Assembly: GCF_012516395.1 (NCBI RefSeq)
Contig: NZ_CP051206.1
Location: 744,001-808,000 of the forward strand
Source: Dolichospermum flos-aquae CCAP 1403/13F
Lineage (GTDB): Bacteria; Cyanobacteriota; Cyanobacteriia; Cyanobacteriales; Nostocaceae
Direction: 5' to 3'
DNA length: 64,000 nucleotides
Of this stretch, positions 53,695 to 63,269 are shown in pieces. The notes under the pieces are model-generated. The model was not told the origin of the DNA. It searched no databases and worked only from the letters and a program-made list of their open reading frames with translations. Each line of letters begins with the position of its first letter. Within the stretch, counting starts at the first letter, position 1. A program made the translations under genes and the position numbers.

Positions 53695-54177
53695 ATGACT
53701 ATGAGATGGGAAGAAGTTTGTGAACATAAACAATTACAAGATTTACCCTTCAAGATTGAATTGAATAAATGGGGGCAAATCATCATGAGTCCTGTAAAAA
53801 TTAAACACTCTTTTTATCAAGGAAGAATCCAACGTCTATTAGAATCTTTATTGAAAACTGGTGAAGTCATGCCAGAATGTGCAATTAATACATCAGATGG
53901 CGTTAAAGTTGCTGATGTAGTTTGGTGTTCAGACCAAAGATTTGATCAAATTCAAGATGAAATATCAGCTTCTATAGCCCCAGAAATTTGTATAGAAGTT
54001 AAATCCACTGGTAATACCTTTGAGGAAATGGAATTTAAGAAAAAATTATATTTAGAATCTCAAGCCATTGAAGTATGGTTATGTAATGAACAAGGTCAAA
54101 TAAAATTCTATAATGAACAAGGTGAACTATCACAATCTTTGTTAGTTCCTGACTTTCCTAAGCAAATTAAACGATAA
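53695..54177 (+). CDS. Uma2-family PD-(D/E)XK protein, short
   Basis: 160 residues. RWEEVCEHKQLQDLPFKIEL, NKWGQIIMSPVKIKHS, KVADVVWCSDQRF and IAPEICIEVKSTGNT (D then E-x-K) identify Uma2 (DUF820). It is shorter than the copy at 13538 and lacks its C-terminal extension. It begins MTMRWEEV at the ATG 53695, with GGTAA ahead but no strong ribosome site. Adjacent to a small antitoxin-like gene, with moaA following after 60 bases. Function of the family is unknown. Confidence 0.82.
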   Translation: MTMRWEEVCEHKQLQDLPFKIELNKWGQIIMSPVKIKHSFYQGRIQRLLESLLKTGEVMPECAINTSDGVKVADVVWCSDQRFDQIQDEISASIAPEICIEVKSTGNTFEEMEFKKKLYLESQAIEVWLCNEQGQIKFYNEQGELSQSLLVPDFPKQIKR

Positions 54178-54237
54178 TTTCACTAGAAGTTATCGGCATA
54201 GTTACCAAAAAAACATAGTTAGAGATAACCCTTAAAT

Positions 54238-55242
54238 ATGACAACCAGCGCAACTATAAACAAAGTGGACTACCTCCGCATCAGTTTAATTGATCGCTGC
54301 AACTTTCGTTGTCAATACTGTATGCCAGAAGGCGCAGAACTGGACTATATTGTCAAACAGCAATTATTAACTGATGAAGAACTGCTTACCCTCATTCAAG
54401 AAGTATTTATCCCCGTCGGATTTACCCGCTTTCGCTTAACCGGTGGAGAACCTTTACTCCGTCCCCATATAGTTGATTTAGTCGCCAAAATTGCTCATCT
54501 TCCCCAAACCGAAGATTTAGCAATGACTACAAACGGGTTTTTACTCGCTCCTATTGCTCAAAATCTCTATAATGCAGGTTTACGAAGAATTAATATTAGT
54601 TTAGATTCTTTAGATTCACATATATTTGAAGAAATTATCGGTAATCATGGACGTGGACGCTGGCAACAAGTATGGCAAGGTATTCAAATCGCGTATAATG
54701 TGGGATTTGACCCATTAAAATTAAATGTAGTCGTCATTCCCGGCGTTAATGACCATGAAATTTTAGATTTAGCAGCTTTAACCATTGATAAACAATGGCA
54801 CGTCCGATTTATTGAATTTATGCCCATTGGCAACGGAGACTTATTCAGCGATCGCGGTTGGGTATCTTCCGCAAATTTACGTCAATCCATCCGTGAGCGT
54901 TGGGGCTTGACAGAATCCCAAGTTTGTGGTAATGGACCGGCTGATGTATTTCAAATTCCTGGGGCTAAAGGCACAATAGGATTTATTAGCCAAATGTCAG
55001 AATGTTTTTGCGATCGCTGTAACCGGATGCGTCTGAGCGCCGATGGTTGGCTACGTCCCTGCTTATTAAACGAAACAGGTCAAATTGATTTAAAAACCGC
55101 CTTACGTGCTGGTATTAGCACCACCGATTTACAAGCACAAGTCAGACAAATATTAAATATCAAATCAGAAATAAACTTTAAGCAACGCGACCCTGGTACT
55201 GTCGGCACTTACACCCGTACCATGTCGCAGATTGGCGGTTAG
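54238..55242 (+). CDS. moaA: GTP 3',8-cyclase MoaA
   Basis: 334-residue radical-SAM enzyme for the first step of molybdenum cofactor synthesis, needed by nitrate reductase in this kind of organism. The SAM [4Fe-4S] cysteines are C21, C25 and C28 in [21 protein letters not shown] is the SAM-binding GGEP segment; the second cluster is held by [12 protein letters not shown] and a cysteine in LRPCL. The C-terminus [12 protein letters not shown] ends in the conserved double glycine. No other moa genes are in the window. It is convergent with rpsD. Confidence 0.96.
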   Translation: MTTSATINKVDYLRISLIDRCNFRCQYCMPEGAELDYIVKQQLLTDEELLTLIQEVFIPVGFTRFRLTGGEPLLRPHIVDLVAKIAHLPQTEDLAMTTNGFLLAPIAQNLYNAGLRRINISLDSLDSHIFEEIIGNHGRGRWQQVWQGIQIAYNVGFDPLKLNVVVIPGVNDHEILDLAALTIDKQWHVRFIEFMPIGNGDLFSDRGWVSSANLRQSIRERWGLTESQVCGNGPADVFQIPGAKGTIGFISQMSECFCDRCNRMRLSADGWLRPCLLNETGQIDLKTALRAGISTTDLQAQVRQILNIKSEINFKQRDPGTVGTYTRTMSQIGG

Positions 55243-55249
55243 TCAACTA

Positions 55250-55333
55250 AGCGAATTTTAGATTTTAGATTTTGGATTGTAGATTCAAAGAAAACAATTC
55301 CAATCTAAAATCGTAAATCCAAAATCCAAAATT
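55250..55333. repeat. Inverted A/T-rich repeat between convergent genes
   Basis: ATTTTAGATTTTGGATTG (55257-55276) is mirrored by CAATCTAAAATCG and AAATCCAAAATCC (55299-55331). It separates the ends of moaA and rpsD and may end transcription from both sides. Confidence 0.5.
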
Positions 55334-55336
55334 GTC

Positions 55337-55945
55337 CTACGCTTGACGTGAGTAGTATTCCACCACAAGTAGTTCATTAACTTGTAGAGCTACCCATTCC
55401 CGTTCAATCACACTATTGACCTTACCAGACAACTTAGTTTTATCAAACTCTAGATGACTAGGAAGGTTAGCTAAACCGGGATATTGCAAGTTAGCTTCCA
55501 CCAACTTCTTAGAAGCTTCTCTGTTTCTCACAGCGACTTCTTCACCAGGACGGCATTGATAGCTGGCAATATTTACTGGTTTGCCATTAACAGTTACATG
55601 ACCGTGATTTACCAATTGACGGGCGGCTGGAATTGTGGGAGCCATACCCATGCGGAAAACCGTATTATCCAGGCGCATTTCTAACAATTGTAGCAACACC
55701 TGTCCAGTAGAACCAGCAACTCGTCTGGCTTTACGAACATAACGGAGCATTTGTTTTTCAGTTAAACCGTAGTTCATGCGGAGTTTTTGCTTTTCCTCTA
55801 AACGGATAGCATACTCAGAGCGCTTCTTACGGTTTTGACCATGTTGTCCGGGGGGATAAGCACGTCTAGCACTCTTCCGAGTTAAGCCTGGTAATTCGCC
55901 TAAACGACGGACAATTCTGAGGCGGGGTCCTCTATATCGGGACAT
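55337..55945 (-). CDS. rpsD: 30S ribosomal protein S4
   Basis: 202 residues, full length. [53 protein letters not shown] and the S4 RNA-binding block [20 protein letters not shown] with [17 protein letters not shown] are unmistakable. It nucleates 30S body assembly on 16S rRNA. In cyanobacteria rpsD stands apart from the alpha operon, as here. No unusual features. Confidence 0.97.
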   Translation of the reverse strand: MSRYRGPRLRIVRRLGELPGLTRKSARRAYPPGQHGQNRKKRSEYAIRLEEKQKLRMNYGLTEKQMLRYVRKARRVAGSTGQVLLQLLEMRLDNTVFRMGMAPTIPAARQLVNHGHVTVNGKPVNIASYQCRPGEEVAVRNREASKKLVEANLQYPGLANLPSHLEFDKTKLSGKVNSVIEREWVALQVNELLVVEYYSRQA

Positions 55946-56208
55946 GAGTTTCCTTAATTTAATCCTTCTAAAATTTTATTCAGACCTACCATTATGGCAT
56001 AGTTCCCAAAAGCATAGACATTTTATAGCTAAATTGCCTTTTATTTACCGCTAATATTCAGAGAAATCAATCCTTTGAATTCACCAATTTTCGGTGGATT
56101 TCTGGGGAAAAGCACCGACATTCCTGGATGGTAGAAGATTGGGACTAAGTTCTACGGTAGCATAACCTTGGTGGAATCGAAAACGGTTATCTTAAAAAGC
56201 GAAAAAAA

Positions 56209-56745
56209 ATGAGTAACTTTGGGAACAAACAAACCAATTATTTCTTCAGAGGATTTACAGCATCATTGATAACTATAGGTGGATTACTAGCCAGTAGTTT
56301 GCCTACTATGGCTGTTACCGATTCCTACGAAAATGACTATCGGGTTTGTGCTGCTCAACTTTTGAGCGTGGGTATCACAGCTAAACCGGCATCTCAAAGT
56401 TGTGCCGCTGCACTCCAACCACGAGAGTTATCCTCATGTGTAGCAAAAATTCATAAGCTTACACAAATCACACCTGTGGATGCCCTTTCTTCCTGTCGTC
56501 AGGCTCGTATTCCACAGGATCTAGCAACCTGTGTAGTTAGCATTAGTAAAAGTTATCAGGGTTCAGAAAATTCAGCTACTTTAACATCCTGTGGTCGCAG
56601 TTTGTTACCAGTAACCTTTGCTAATTGTGTAGTTGGTTTACGTCGAGAAATTGATTTAAGTCCTACTCAAGCATTAAAAACTTGTATTGATGCCAGTGAA
56701 GGATCTAGCGGTTTTGGTGCTACGTCTACAAAGCCTAAGCCATAG
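56209..56745 (+). CDS. Exported cysteine-repeat protein, unknown
   Basis: 178 residues. A signal peptide with hydrophobic core FTASLITIGGLLASSLPTMA precedes the mature protein. The rest is built from about three and a half tandem units of ~31 residues with two cysteines each, of the form SC-x4-5-P-x2-L-x2-CV-x-x-I ... AL: SCAAALQPRELSSCVAKI, SCRQARIPQDLATCVVSI and SCGRSLLPVTFANCVVGL. Eight cysteines in total suggest disulfides outside the cytoplasm. The family is seen in cyanobacteria but I know no function. It lies beside hetR, convergently oriented with it, 95 bases apart. Confidence 0.68.
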   Translation: MSNFGNKQTNYFFRGFTASLITIGGLLASSLPTMAVTDSYENDYRVCAAQLLSVGITAKPASQSCAAALQPRELSSCVAKIHKLTQITPVDALSSCRQARIPQDLATCVVSISKSYQGSENSATLTSCGRSLLPVTFANCVVGLRREIDLSPTQALKTCIDASEGSSGFGATSTKPKP

Positions 56746-56840
56746 ACTTGCGCCTTGACCCTCAACTCCCATGAGTAAATAGATTCATAACGGTAGGGCT
56801 GGTAAGTATGCCACCCTACCCAACATAAAAATTTTGTTTT

Positions 56841-58191
<1,351 letters not shown>

Positions 58192-60429
58192 TCATTTACT
58201 AGGTTGTAGCTGATTAGGTGTTTTTTTCAAGCTAATACTTGCTGCACCTACCGTAACCAAGATAACTCCGATCACTTGGGCAATATTTAGGGATTCTTGT
58301 AGCATTACCCCAGCGAAAATTACAGTTAAAATTGGGACTGTAGCTCCAATTAAAGAGGATACAGGAGTGCCTAGGTTACGAATGCCAAAATTATTGAATA
58401 AGTAACCGCACAAAGTCAAAACACCTAATATAAAAGCACTTAACACCAATTCCAGGATATTCGATGAGCTAATTGCTAAACCTAAATTACTGGGTAAAGG
58501 GATGATTAAGCAAATAAAACTTAATAACAACATGGTAGTGAAGTTAATTGAAGTCAAAGATACTGGATGTAGTTTGAGTTTAGTAGCGCATATTCTCGTC
58601 AGAATAACATAAATTGCAAATGCTATCCCGGACAGAATGGCCGTGGTGCTTCCTAGTGAGGTATTATTCACCCCTCCAGACTGACTGCCTAAAACTAATA
58701 ATTCACCACAAAAAATTGCTGCCATTGCCCCTGTTACCATTAAATTGGGACGTTCCTGAAATAGAAACCAGGATAGGAACACACTCATCACTGGATAGAT
58801 AAAGAAGAGGGCGATCGCCATTCCCGTTGTGACTTCACCGATAGCAATGTAAATAAATACCTGGGATAAAAATAATAAACAACCGCTAATTACTGACAAA
58901 AATAAGGCCTGTTTAGTTTTGTTCTGAACAGGGGTTGCATTTGCCCGTAATGAAGCAAATAAATTTTCTAGCTCTTGCCAAATAGGAGGATGTAATATCG
59001 GCGATAAAAGTAACATTAATGGTACAACCACTAATAAGCGTAGCATCAAAATTAAGAAAATATTCCCCAATGTGGGAAAGATTAACTGTTGGGTTGGCAA
59101 TCCGCCCAAGGGGTTAGAAGCTGTAAAGAAAATTGCTTTAATTGCTACATTATAAAGAGACGAAACCACTGTAGACAAACAGATCAAGAGGAAACCTATT
59201 TGCAACTGTGACCAGTTGGGAGAGGTGCGGGATCTTTGTTGTCTAGGAGTTGCTGGTTGCTGAGGAGTTGCTGGTTGTTTAGGCGTTGTTTTTTGTTTAG
59301 ATGTTGTTTCGCGCCTTAATTTTGGTGTTGGCGGTCGTCCTGTTGATAAATTAGGAGTTAAAACAGAAACTGGTTCAGGTTTTGTCTCTCCTAATGATGG
59401 TGCTGTTAATACTTTAGAAGTCAAAACAGCACTAAGTTCAGAGTTTTTGTCTTCCAGTGATGTATCTGGATTTACGAAAGAACTGGGTTCAGGGGTTTTA
59501 TTTTCTGGTATTGCTGGTAAATCTGGATTTACGAAAGAACTGGGTTCAGGGGTTTTATTTTCTGGTATTGCTGGTAAATCTGGATTTACGAAAGAACTGG
59601 GTTTAGGGCTTTTCTCTGTTGGTGAAGATAATATAACCGCATTGGCTGCTGATGTAGAATCACCCTGTGGGGATTGGTGAGGAATTAAAGTAACTGGTTC
59701 GACAATGATTTTTTGTGAGGATTTTTCCCCATTTCCATTTTGATGAGTTATGGCTTCACCACGCAGACTATCAGCTAGTTGTAAAACTGTGGGTGGGCCC
59801 CCTGTTATTAACTTGAGAGAGTTTGCATCTCGATTTTTTTCTACTTCACTGCGGAGACGATTTACAAATTCTGCTAATATTGCTTCCCCTTGCTGTTGTT
59901 GGCTATACATCCGTGATAACTGTTGGGAAAGATCACCTTGATAGTTTTTGAGTTCTTGTAATAGGGAATTAAAGGCAATAGTGACCTTATCATCCAGACT
60001 GTCTAGCATATTAGTGACATTCTGTCCGATTTCATTAACTGTATTATTATTTATTTGAGCATTTTGCAACGTGACTAGATCAGAGGGATTATATTCTACG
60101 GCTTGAGTAGCTAAAGTTTTTAGTGAGGATTGTAATTGGGAAGATATGTGTTTGGCTAAAACTTCTGCTAATTGACGGATTAATACTTGCTGTTCCGTAA
60201 TTTGCCGTGATTGTTGTAACTGTTCTTTTTCCTCAATTAACTTTTGAATATCGGTAGATAGTCTGGTTTTTTCAATTTCTAAGCGTTTTACGTCTTCCTG
60301 TAACGACCTCAATAGATTTTGTTGAAGATTTTCTAAATCCTCAACTACATCCCATAGGGCATTTTCTGCGGCTCTGGATAGCTCACCTCTAATGCGTGGG
60401 TTTTCTGGTCGCTTCTCAAATCGCCCCAT
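58192..60429 (-). CDS. Coiled-coil/EamA fusion transporter
   Basis: 745 residues in three parts. Residues 1-~215: a long helical, coiled-coil region (NALWDVVEDLENLQQNLLRS, VKRLEIEKTRLSTDIQKL) of the type seen in cyanobacterial cytoskeletal or filament proteins. Residues ~215-400: a low-complexity Pro/Ser/Thr linker with a 19-residue unit repeated (FVNPDLPAIPENKTPEPSS). Residues ~410-735: an EamA (drug/metabolite transporter) domain with ten membrane helices in two repeats (LQIGFLLICLSTVVSSLYN and TTGMAIALFFIYPVMSVFLS). EamA proteins carry metabolites across the inner membrane. Fusion to a large cytoplasmic coiled coil is unusual and would tether or position the transporter. Located directly upstream of hetR on the same strand. 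Confidence 0.85.
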   Translation of the reverse strand: MGRFEKRPENPRIRGELSRAAENALWDVVEDLENLQQNLLRSLQEDVKRLEIEKTRLSTDIQKLIEEKEQLQQSRQITEQQVLIRQLAEVLAKHISSQLQSSLKTLATQAVEYNPSDLVTLQNAQINNNTVNEIGQNVTNMLDSLDDKVTIAFNSLLQELKNYQGDLSQQLSRMYSQQQQGEAILAEFVNRLRSEVEKNRDANSLKLITGGPPTVLQLADSLRGEAITHQNGNGEKSSQKIIVEPVTLIPHQSPQGDSTSAANAVILSSPTEKSPKPSSFVNPDLPAIPENKTPEPSSFVNPDLPAIPENKTPEPSSFVNPDTSLEDKNSELSAVLTSKVLTAPSLGETKPEPVSVLTPNLSTGRPPTPKLRRETTSKQKTTPKQPATPQQPATPRQQRSRTSPNWSQLQIGFLLICLSTVVSSLYNVAIKAIFFTASNPLGGLPTQQLIFPTLGNIFLILMLRLLVVVPLMLLLSPILHPPIWQELENLFASLRANATPVQNKTKQALFLSVISGCLLFLSQVFIYIAIGEVTTGMAIALFFIYPVMSVFLSWFLFQERPNLMVTGAMAAIFCGELLVLGSQSGGVNNTSLGSTTAILSGIAFAIYVILTRICATKLKLHPVSLTSINFTTMLLLSFICLIIPLPSNLGLAISSSNILELVLSAFILGVLTLCGYLFNNFGIRNLGTPVSSLIGATVPILTVIFAGVMLQESLNIAQVIGVILVTVGAASISLKKTPNQLQPSK
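59465..59630. repeat. 57-bp tandem repeat in coding sequence
   Basis: Two essentially identical 57-bp copies (59465-59521, 59522-59578) and a third diverging one from 59579. They encode the 19-residue linker unit of the EamA fusion protein. Confidence 0.92.
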
Positions 60430-60804
60430 CAGTTTCTAGCCTCTAACACCTTGATGATTAAGTTGCTGCCCCGGATACCAGACCAACATCTGTATTAAGT
60501 TTCCTTGAGAAAAGACAGGAAACTGAACAATTTCACTGAACTTATAAATTTAATTAACTTATTACAAGATTATTATCTATCATTTTTTTCAGGAATGATA
60601 GTGATGAAAGTCTTACAAATGAATACCTAACTACAAGCATCAAATCAGTGCGGAATACCTATTGATTGATAGTTGCCATTGATTTTGCCTTTGGAACGAG
60701 GGGTCAGCCTATCGCCTTAACATCAGTCTTGTTGTTCTCGAAGAGCAAAAAGCTGTTAACTGGGTAGGAAGCCTATACTTACCCGCAAGGGAAGTGTAGG
60801 TAGT
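60430..60804 (+). mobile_element. Intergenic region with a TnpB C-terminal/right-end remnant
   Basis: The left ~230 bp show nothing recognisable except A/T-rich sequence. From ~60660 the plus strand resembles the 3' end of an IS200/IS605-type TnpB gene: GAGGGGTCAGCC, then GTTAACTGG, a one-base frame slip, and EAYTYPQGKCR in the frame 60768-60803 ending at TAG, followed by TTCAC. Everything upstream of this tail is gone. The remnant runs directly into the stop codon of the phosphate transporter gene on the other strand. Confidence 0.5.
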
Positions 60805-62061
60805 TCACTGCCAGAAAATTGCCATGAGGGTAAAAATAGTGGCACTCAGGGCGGCACTGATGGGGACTGTAATTAACCAGGCCGCAGCGATATTTTGGAT
60901 AGTAGCAAATTTTATTGATTTAATGTTCTGTACCAGTCCAATACCCACAACTCCACCGACAAGGGCGTGGGAGGTGGAAACGGGTAAACCTAAGCGGGAA
61001 GCTATTAAGATGGTGATGGCTGTGGCCAGTTCGGCACAAAATCCGCCACTAGGTTCTAAGGAAATAATATTTTCGCCGATGGTAGCGATAACTTTTTTAC
61101 CCCAAACTGCTAAACCTGCGACAATCCCCATCGCACCGAGAACTAGAATCCAGAGGGGAATGGTGAGTTGATCACTGGGGACTTTACCTTGTTGATTAAT
61201 GTAGGAAATTACTGCTAGGGGGGCGATCGCATTACCAACATCATTAGAACCATGAGCAAAGGCCACGAAACAAGCACTCAAAACTTGAAATTTCGCAAAT
61301 AAACCTTGAATTTTATTGTCAATTTGACTATTTGCCAATTGTCGCCAACTGATCAAAGTCAGGGACAATACGGCGATTCCCCCTGTAAATAGGGTAATGT
61401 CGTGAGCAGGAATATTAAATTTTCCCTCTGTGAGTAAGAACTGGCTCAGAGGTTGAGTGATTGTCGGAAGAACGATAATTCCAAATACACTCAATAGCAA
61501 TGTACTTAACCAGGGAATCCATTCCTGTAACTGGGATAGGGGCTGGGGTTGGTTAAAAATCCAGTGTTGAATTAGACTATAAAACCCAGCGGCGATCGCG
61601 CCACTAATTATTGGTGTTAAAATCCAGCCAATGGTAATTAAACCAATGGATGACCAATCTATTGCTTCTATTCCTAAAGCTACCCAACTAAAGCCAGCGA
61701 TCGCTCCCACAATGGCATGAGACGAAGACACAGGTAAACCCCTAGCTGTAGCAATTTGTAGCCATATCCCAGCCGTTAGCAGTACCGCTATCATTCCCAT
61801 CACTAAAGTTTGTGGTGTCGTCACAAATAAGGCTGGATTAGCGATTTTCGTGCCAAGGGTAGATGTTACCTCTTGTCCAAACAAGACAGCGCCCAGAAAC
61901 TCTAACACCCCAGCAATAATGATTGCCTGTTTGAGTGTAATAGCCCCAGAACCCACAGAAGTTCCCATCGCATTAGCAACATCATTTGCACCCAAATTCC
62001 AGGCGACGTAGAAGGCTAGGAGGGCGACTGTCGTGGTTCGTATGTCCATAAAATAAACCAT
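60805..62061 (-). CDS. PiT-family inorganic phosphate transporter
   Basis: 418 residues with about ten membrane helices. The two PHO4 signature segments are present: AWNLGANDVANAMGTSVGSG near residue 20 and FAHGSNDVGNAIAPLAVI in the second half, with matching GLPVSSSHAIVGAI and GLPVSTSHALVGGV repeats. It should take up phosphate (or metal phosphate) driven by a proton or sodium gradient. The last codons and the TGA at 60805-60807 lie within or at the edge of an IS right-end remnant, so the C-terminus may have been trimmed or replaced. Lies between the fusion transporter and patX. Confidence 0.92.
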   Translation of the reverse strand: MVYFMDIRTTTVALLAFYVAWNLGANDVANAMGTSVGSGAITLKQAIIIAGVLEFLGAVLFGQEVTSTLGTKIANPALFVTTPQTLVMGMIAVLLTAGIWLQIATARGLPVSSSHAIVGAIAGFSWVALGIEAIDWSSIGLITIGWILTPIISGAIAAGFYSLIQHWIFNQPQPLSQLQEWIPWLSTLLLSVFGIIVLPTITQPLSQFLLTEGKFNIPAHDITLFTGGIAVLSLTLISWRQLANSQIDNKIQGLFAKFQVLSACFVAFAHGSNDVGNAIAPLAVISYINQQGKVPSDQLTIPLWILVLGAMGIVAGLAVWGKKVIATIGENIISLEPSGGFCAELATAITILIASRLGLPVSTSHALVGGVVGIGLVQNIKSIKFATIQNIAAAWLITVPISAALSATIFTLMAIFWQ

Positions 62062-62284
62062 TCACACCTATTAACAGGTAAAAATTGTGATGAATGATTT
62101 ACATTTTCCATTTTTTTGGCTGTAAAAATTCGGACGAGCTAGTGAACTCGACAGAATGCTTCACAAAACTTAACTTTTTTTCAGAAAATAGGTGGAAAAC
62201 CCTGAACAATAATTACTGGGATTTTGCTTTTGAAACCCGTGAAGACAAAGTTTAGAAACTTGATTTATTAATCACTTTAGCGAA

Positions 62285-62419
62285 ATGTCTCTTCTCAAAT
62301 CCCAACTGATAGCTTTTAACCATATTCCCCAAGGACAACTCCGAGTCATAGATGTTGCTTGTGGTAGTGGACAAAAACTAAAGTTAATGAGAGAAACTTT
62401 ATCTAAAGTGATGAGTTGA
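62285..62419 (+). pseudogene. SAM-dependent methyltransferase fragment
   Basis: A 44-codon ORF MSLLKSQLIAFNHIPQGQLR then VIDVACGSGQKLKLMRETL and a TGA. VIDVACGSG is motif I of class I methyltransferases, and the surrounding phrase is typical of cyanobacterial UbiE/MenG-like proteins. Everything after motif I is lost, so it cannot fold into an enzyme. Confidence 0.6.
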
Positions 62420-62535
62420 CAAATTTAACCAAAAGTTTGCTTTTTCCTGAAATCCGGTGATTATTTCTACCTCTTAACGCCCAAATATTAAACCATGACT
62501 GTGATCAGAAGCGATTGTGAAGGGCGAGGTTGGTA

Positions 62536-62566
62536 CGTGTATTAGTGATTTAATCACCAATACACG
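62536..62566. repeat. 31-bp near-perfect palindrome
   Basis: Arms CGTGTATTAGTGATT and AATCACCAATACACG match at 14 of 15 positions around a single central T. There is no T-run after it. It could be a protein-binding site or the tip of a structured RNA. Confidence 0.75.
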
Positions 62567-62625
62567 CCAAGGTTTGAGTAATTATCGGATGTTTTGATGA
62601 AATATTGAACAATTTTCGAGAGATG

Positions 62626-62809
62626 AAGTGCTGTAACTGTCTATGTTTTTAGCAGAGAAATTGCAATACTGATAGCTTGCGTGATGACGCAGTAGCCGTG
62701 GGACTGATCAAAGATATAGTGCTTGTAACTATCTATATCTGGTGTCAGTGAAAGGGAAATTGACAAACGATAGAATCAAACAAATGTAGTGCTGTAACTG
62801 TCTATATCG
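62626..62809. repeat. Three dispersed copies of AGTGCTGTAACTGTCTAT
   Basis: Copies at 62626-62643 (AGTGCTGTAACTGTCTAT), 62717-62740 (AGTGCTTGTAACTATCTATA) and 62787-62809 (AGTGCTGTAACTGTCTATAT), spaced about 91 and 70 bp, in the same direction. A GAAATTG follows two of them. The spacing and divergent spacers do not fit a CRISPR array. Between patX and the phosphate transporter. Confidence 0.65.
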
Positions 62810-62925
62810 TTTCGATTCAAGAAGTGGTGTGCAGGATTTAAAAGATCCAATAATCCGGTAATATCATTTCTGGGTTGGCAGGTTTCACGCTTTGACGCTT
62901 CCATAACAGAACTGAAATTGCCAAC

Positions 62926-63162
62926 TTATCCATCTAATCCTCTACGACCACTACCTCGATGAGGATTGGGTTTTTCGGGTTGGTTGGGGCTAGGTTTGGA
63001 GTTATCAGCCAGGTTGAAACTCTGGTTTAACACCAAAGGTGAAAGCTGGTAATCGGACTTAGCCATTGACAGAGCGGAAAAACGAGTCTGTACTGCTTCG
63101 CAGTTAAAAGCTAAGAAGCCACATACCAGACTCGATACTAAAAGTGAAATGGCAGCACGCAT
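62926..63162 (-). CDS. patX: PatX-type RGSGR heterocyst-inhibitory peptide precursor
   Basis: 78 residues. An N-terminal signal peptide (ISLLVSSLVCGFLAFNCEA) is followed by a variable spacer and a C-terminal HRGSGRRGLDG; the RGSGR pentapeptide is residues 69-73 (bases 62944-62958). RGSGR is the HetR-inhibiting sequence of PatS, and PatX is the RGSGR-bearing, signal-peptide-containing protein found with HetR across filamentous cyanobacteria. In Anabaena PCC 7120 patX lies only a few genes from hetR (from memory, asl2332 and alr2339), matching the arrangement here. The promoter region holds a TCCGGA motif at 63220-63225, the signature of early heterocyst-specific promoters. The processed peptide is expected to move to neighbouring cells and inhibit HetR. 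Confidence 0.88.
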   Translation of the reverse strand: MRAAISLLVSSLVCGFLAFNCEAVQTRFSALSMAKSDYQLSPLVLNQSFNLADNSKPSPNQPEKPNPHRGSGRRGLDG

Positions 63163-63194
63163 AGTAGATGTCTATTTTAGAACTCTCTACTTCA

Positions 63195-63225
63195 CTAATA
63201 CTTAACTTTTATATGTCTGTCCGGA
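63195..63225 (-). promoter_or_regulatory. Candidate DIF-type promoter of patX
   Basis: TCCGGA at 63220-63225 lies 57 bases upstream of the patX start on the minus strand. Nineteen bases downstream is TATTAG (63195-63200), a plausible -10 element. TCCGGA near -35 is the known motif of genes induced in differentiating heterocysts. Confidence 0.6.
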
Positions 63226-63269
63226 AAATTCGGGAAAAAGTATTGTAGTTTACTGAATAAATGTTCATT

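Noticed and set aside
62626-62809. CRISPR array
   Set aside because: Only three diverged copies, unequal spacing (about 91 and 70 bp) and no cas genes.
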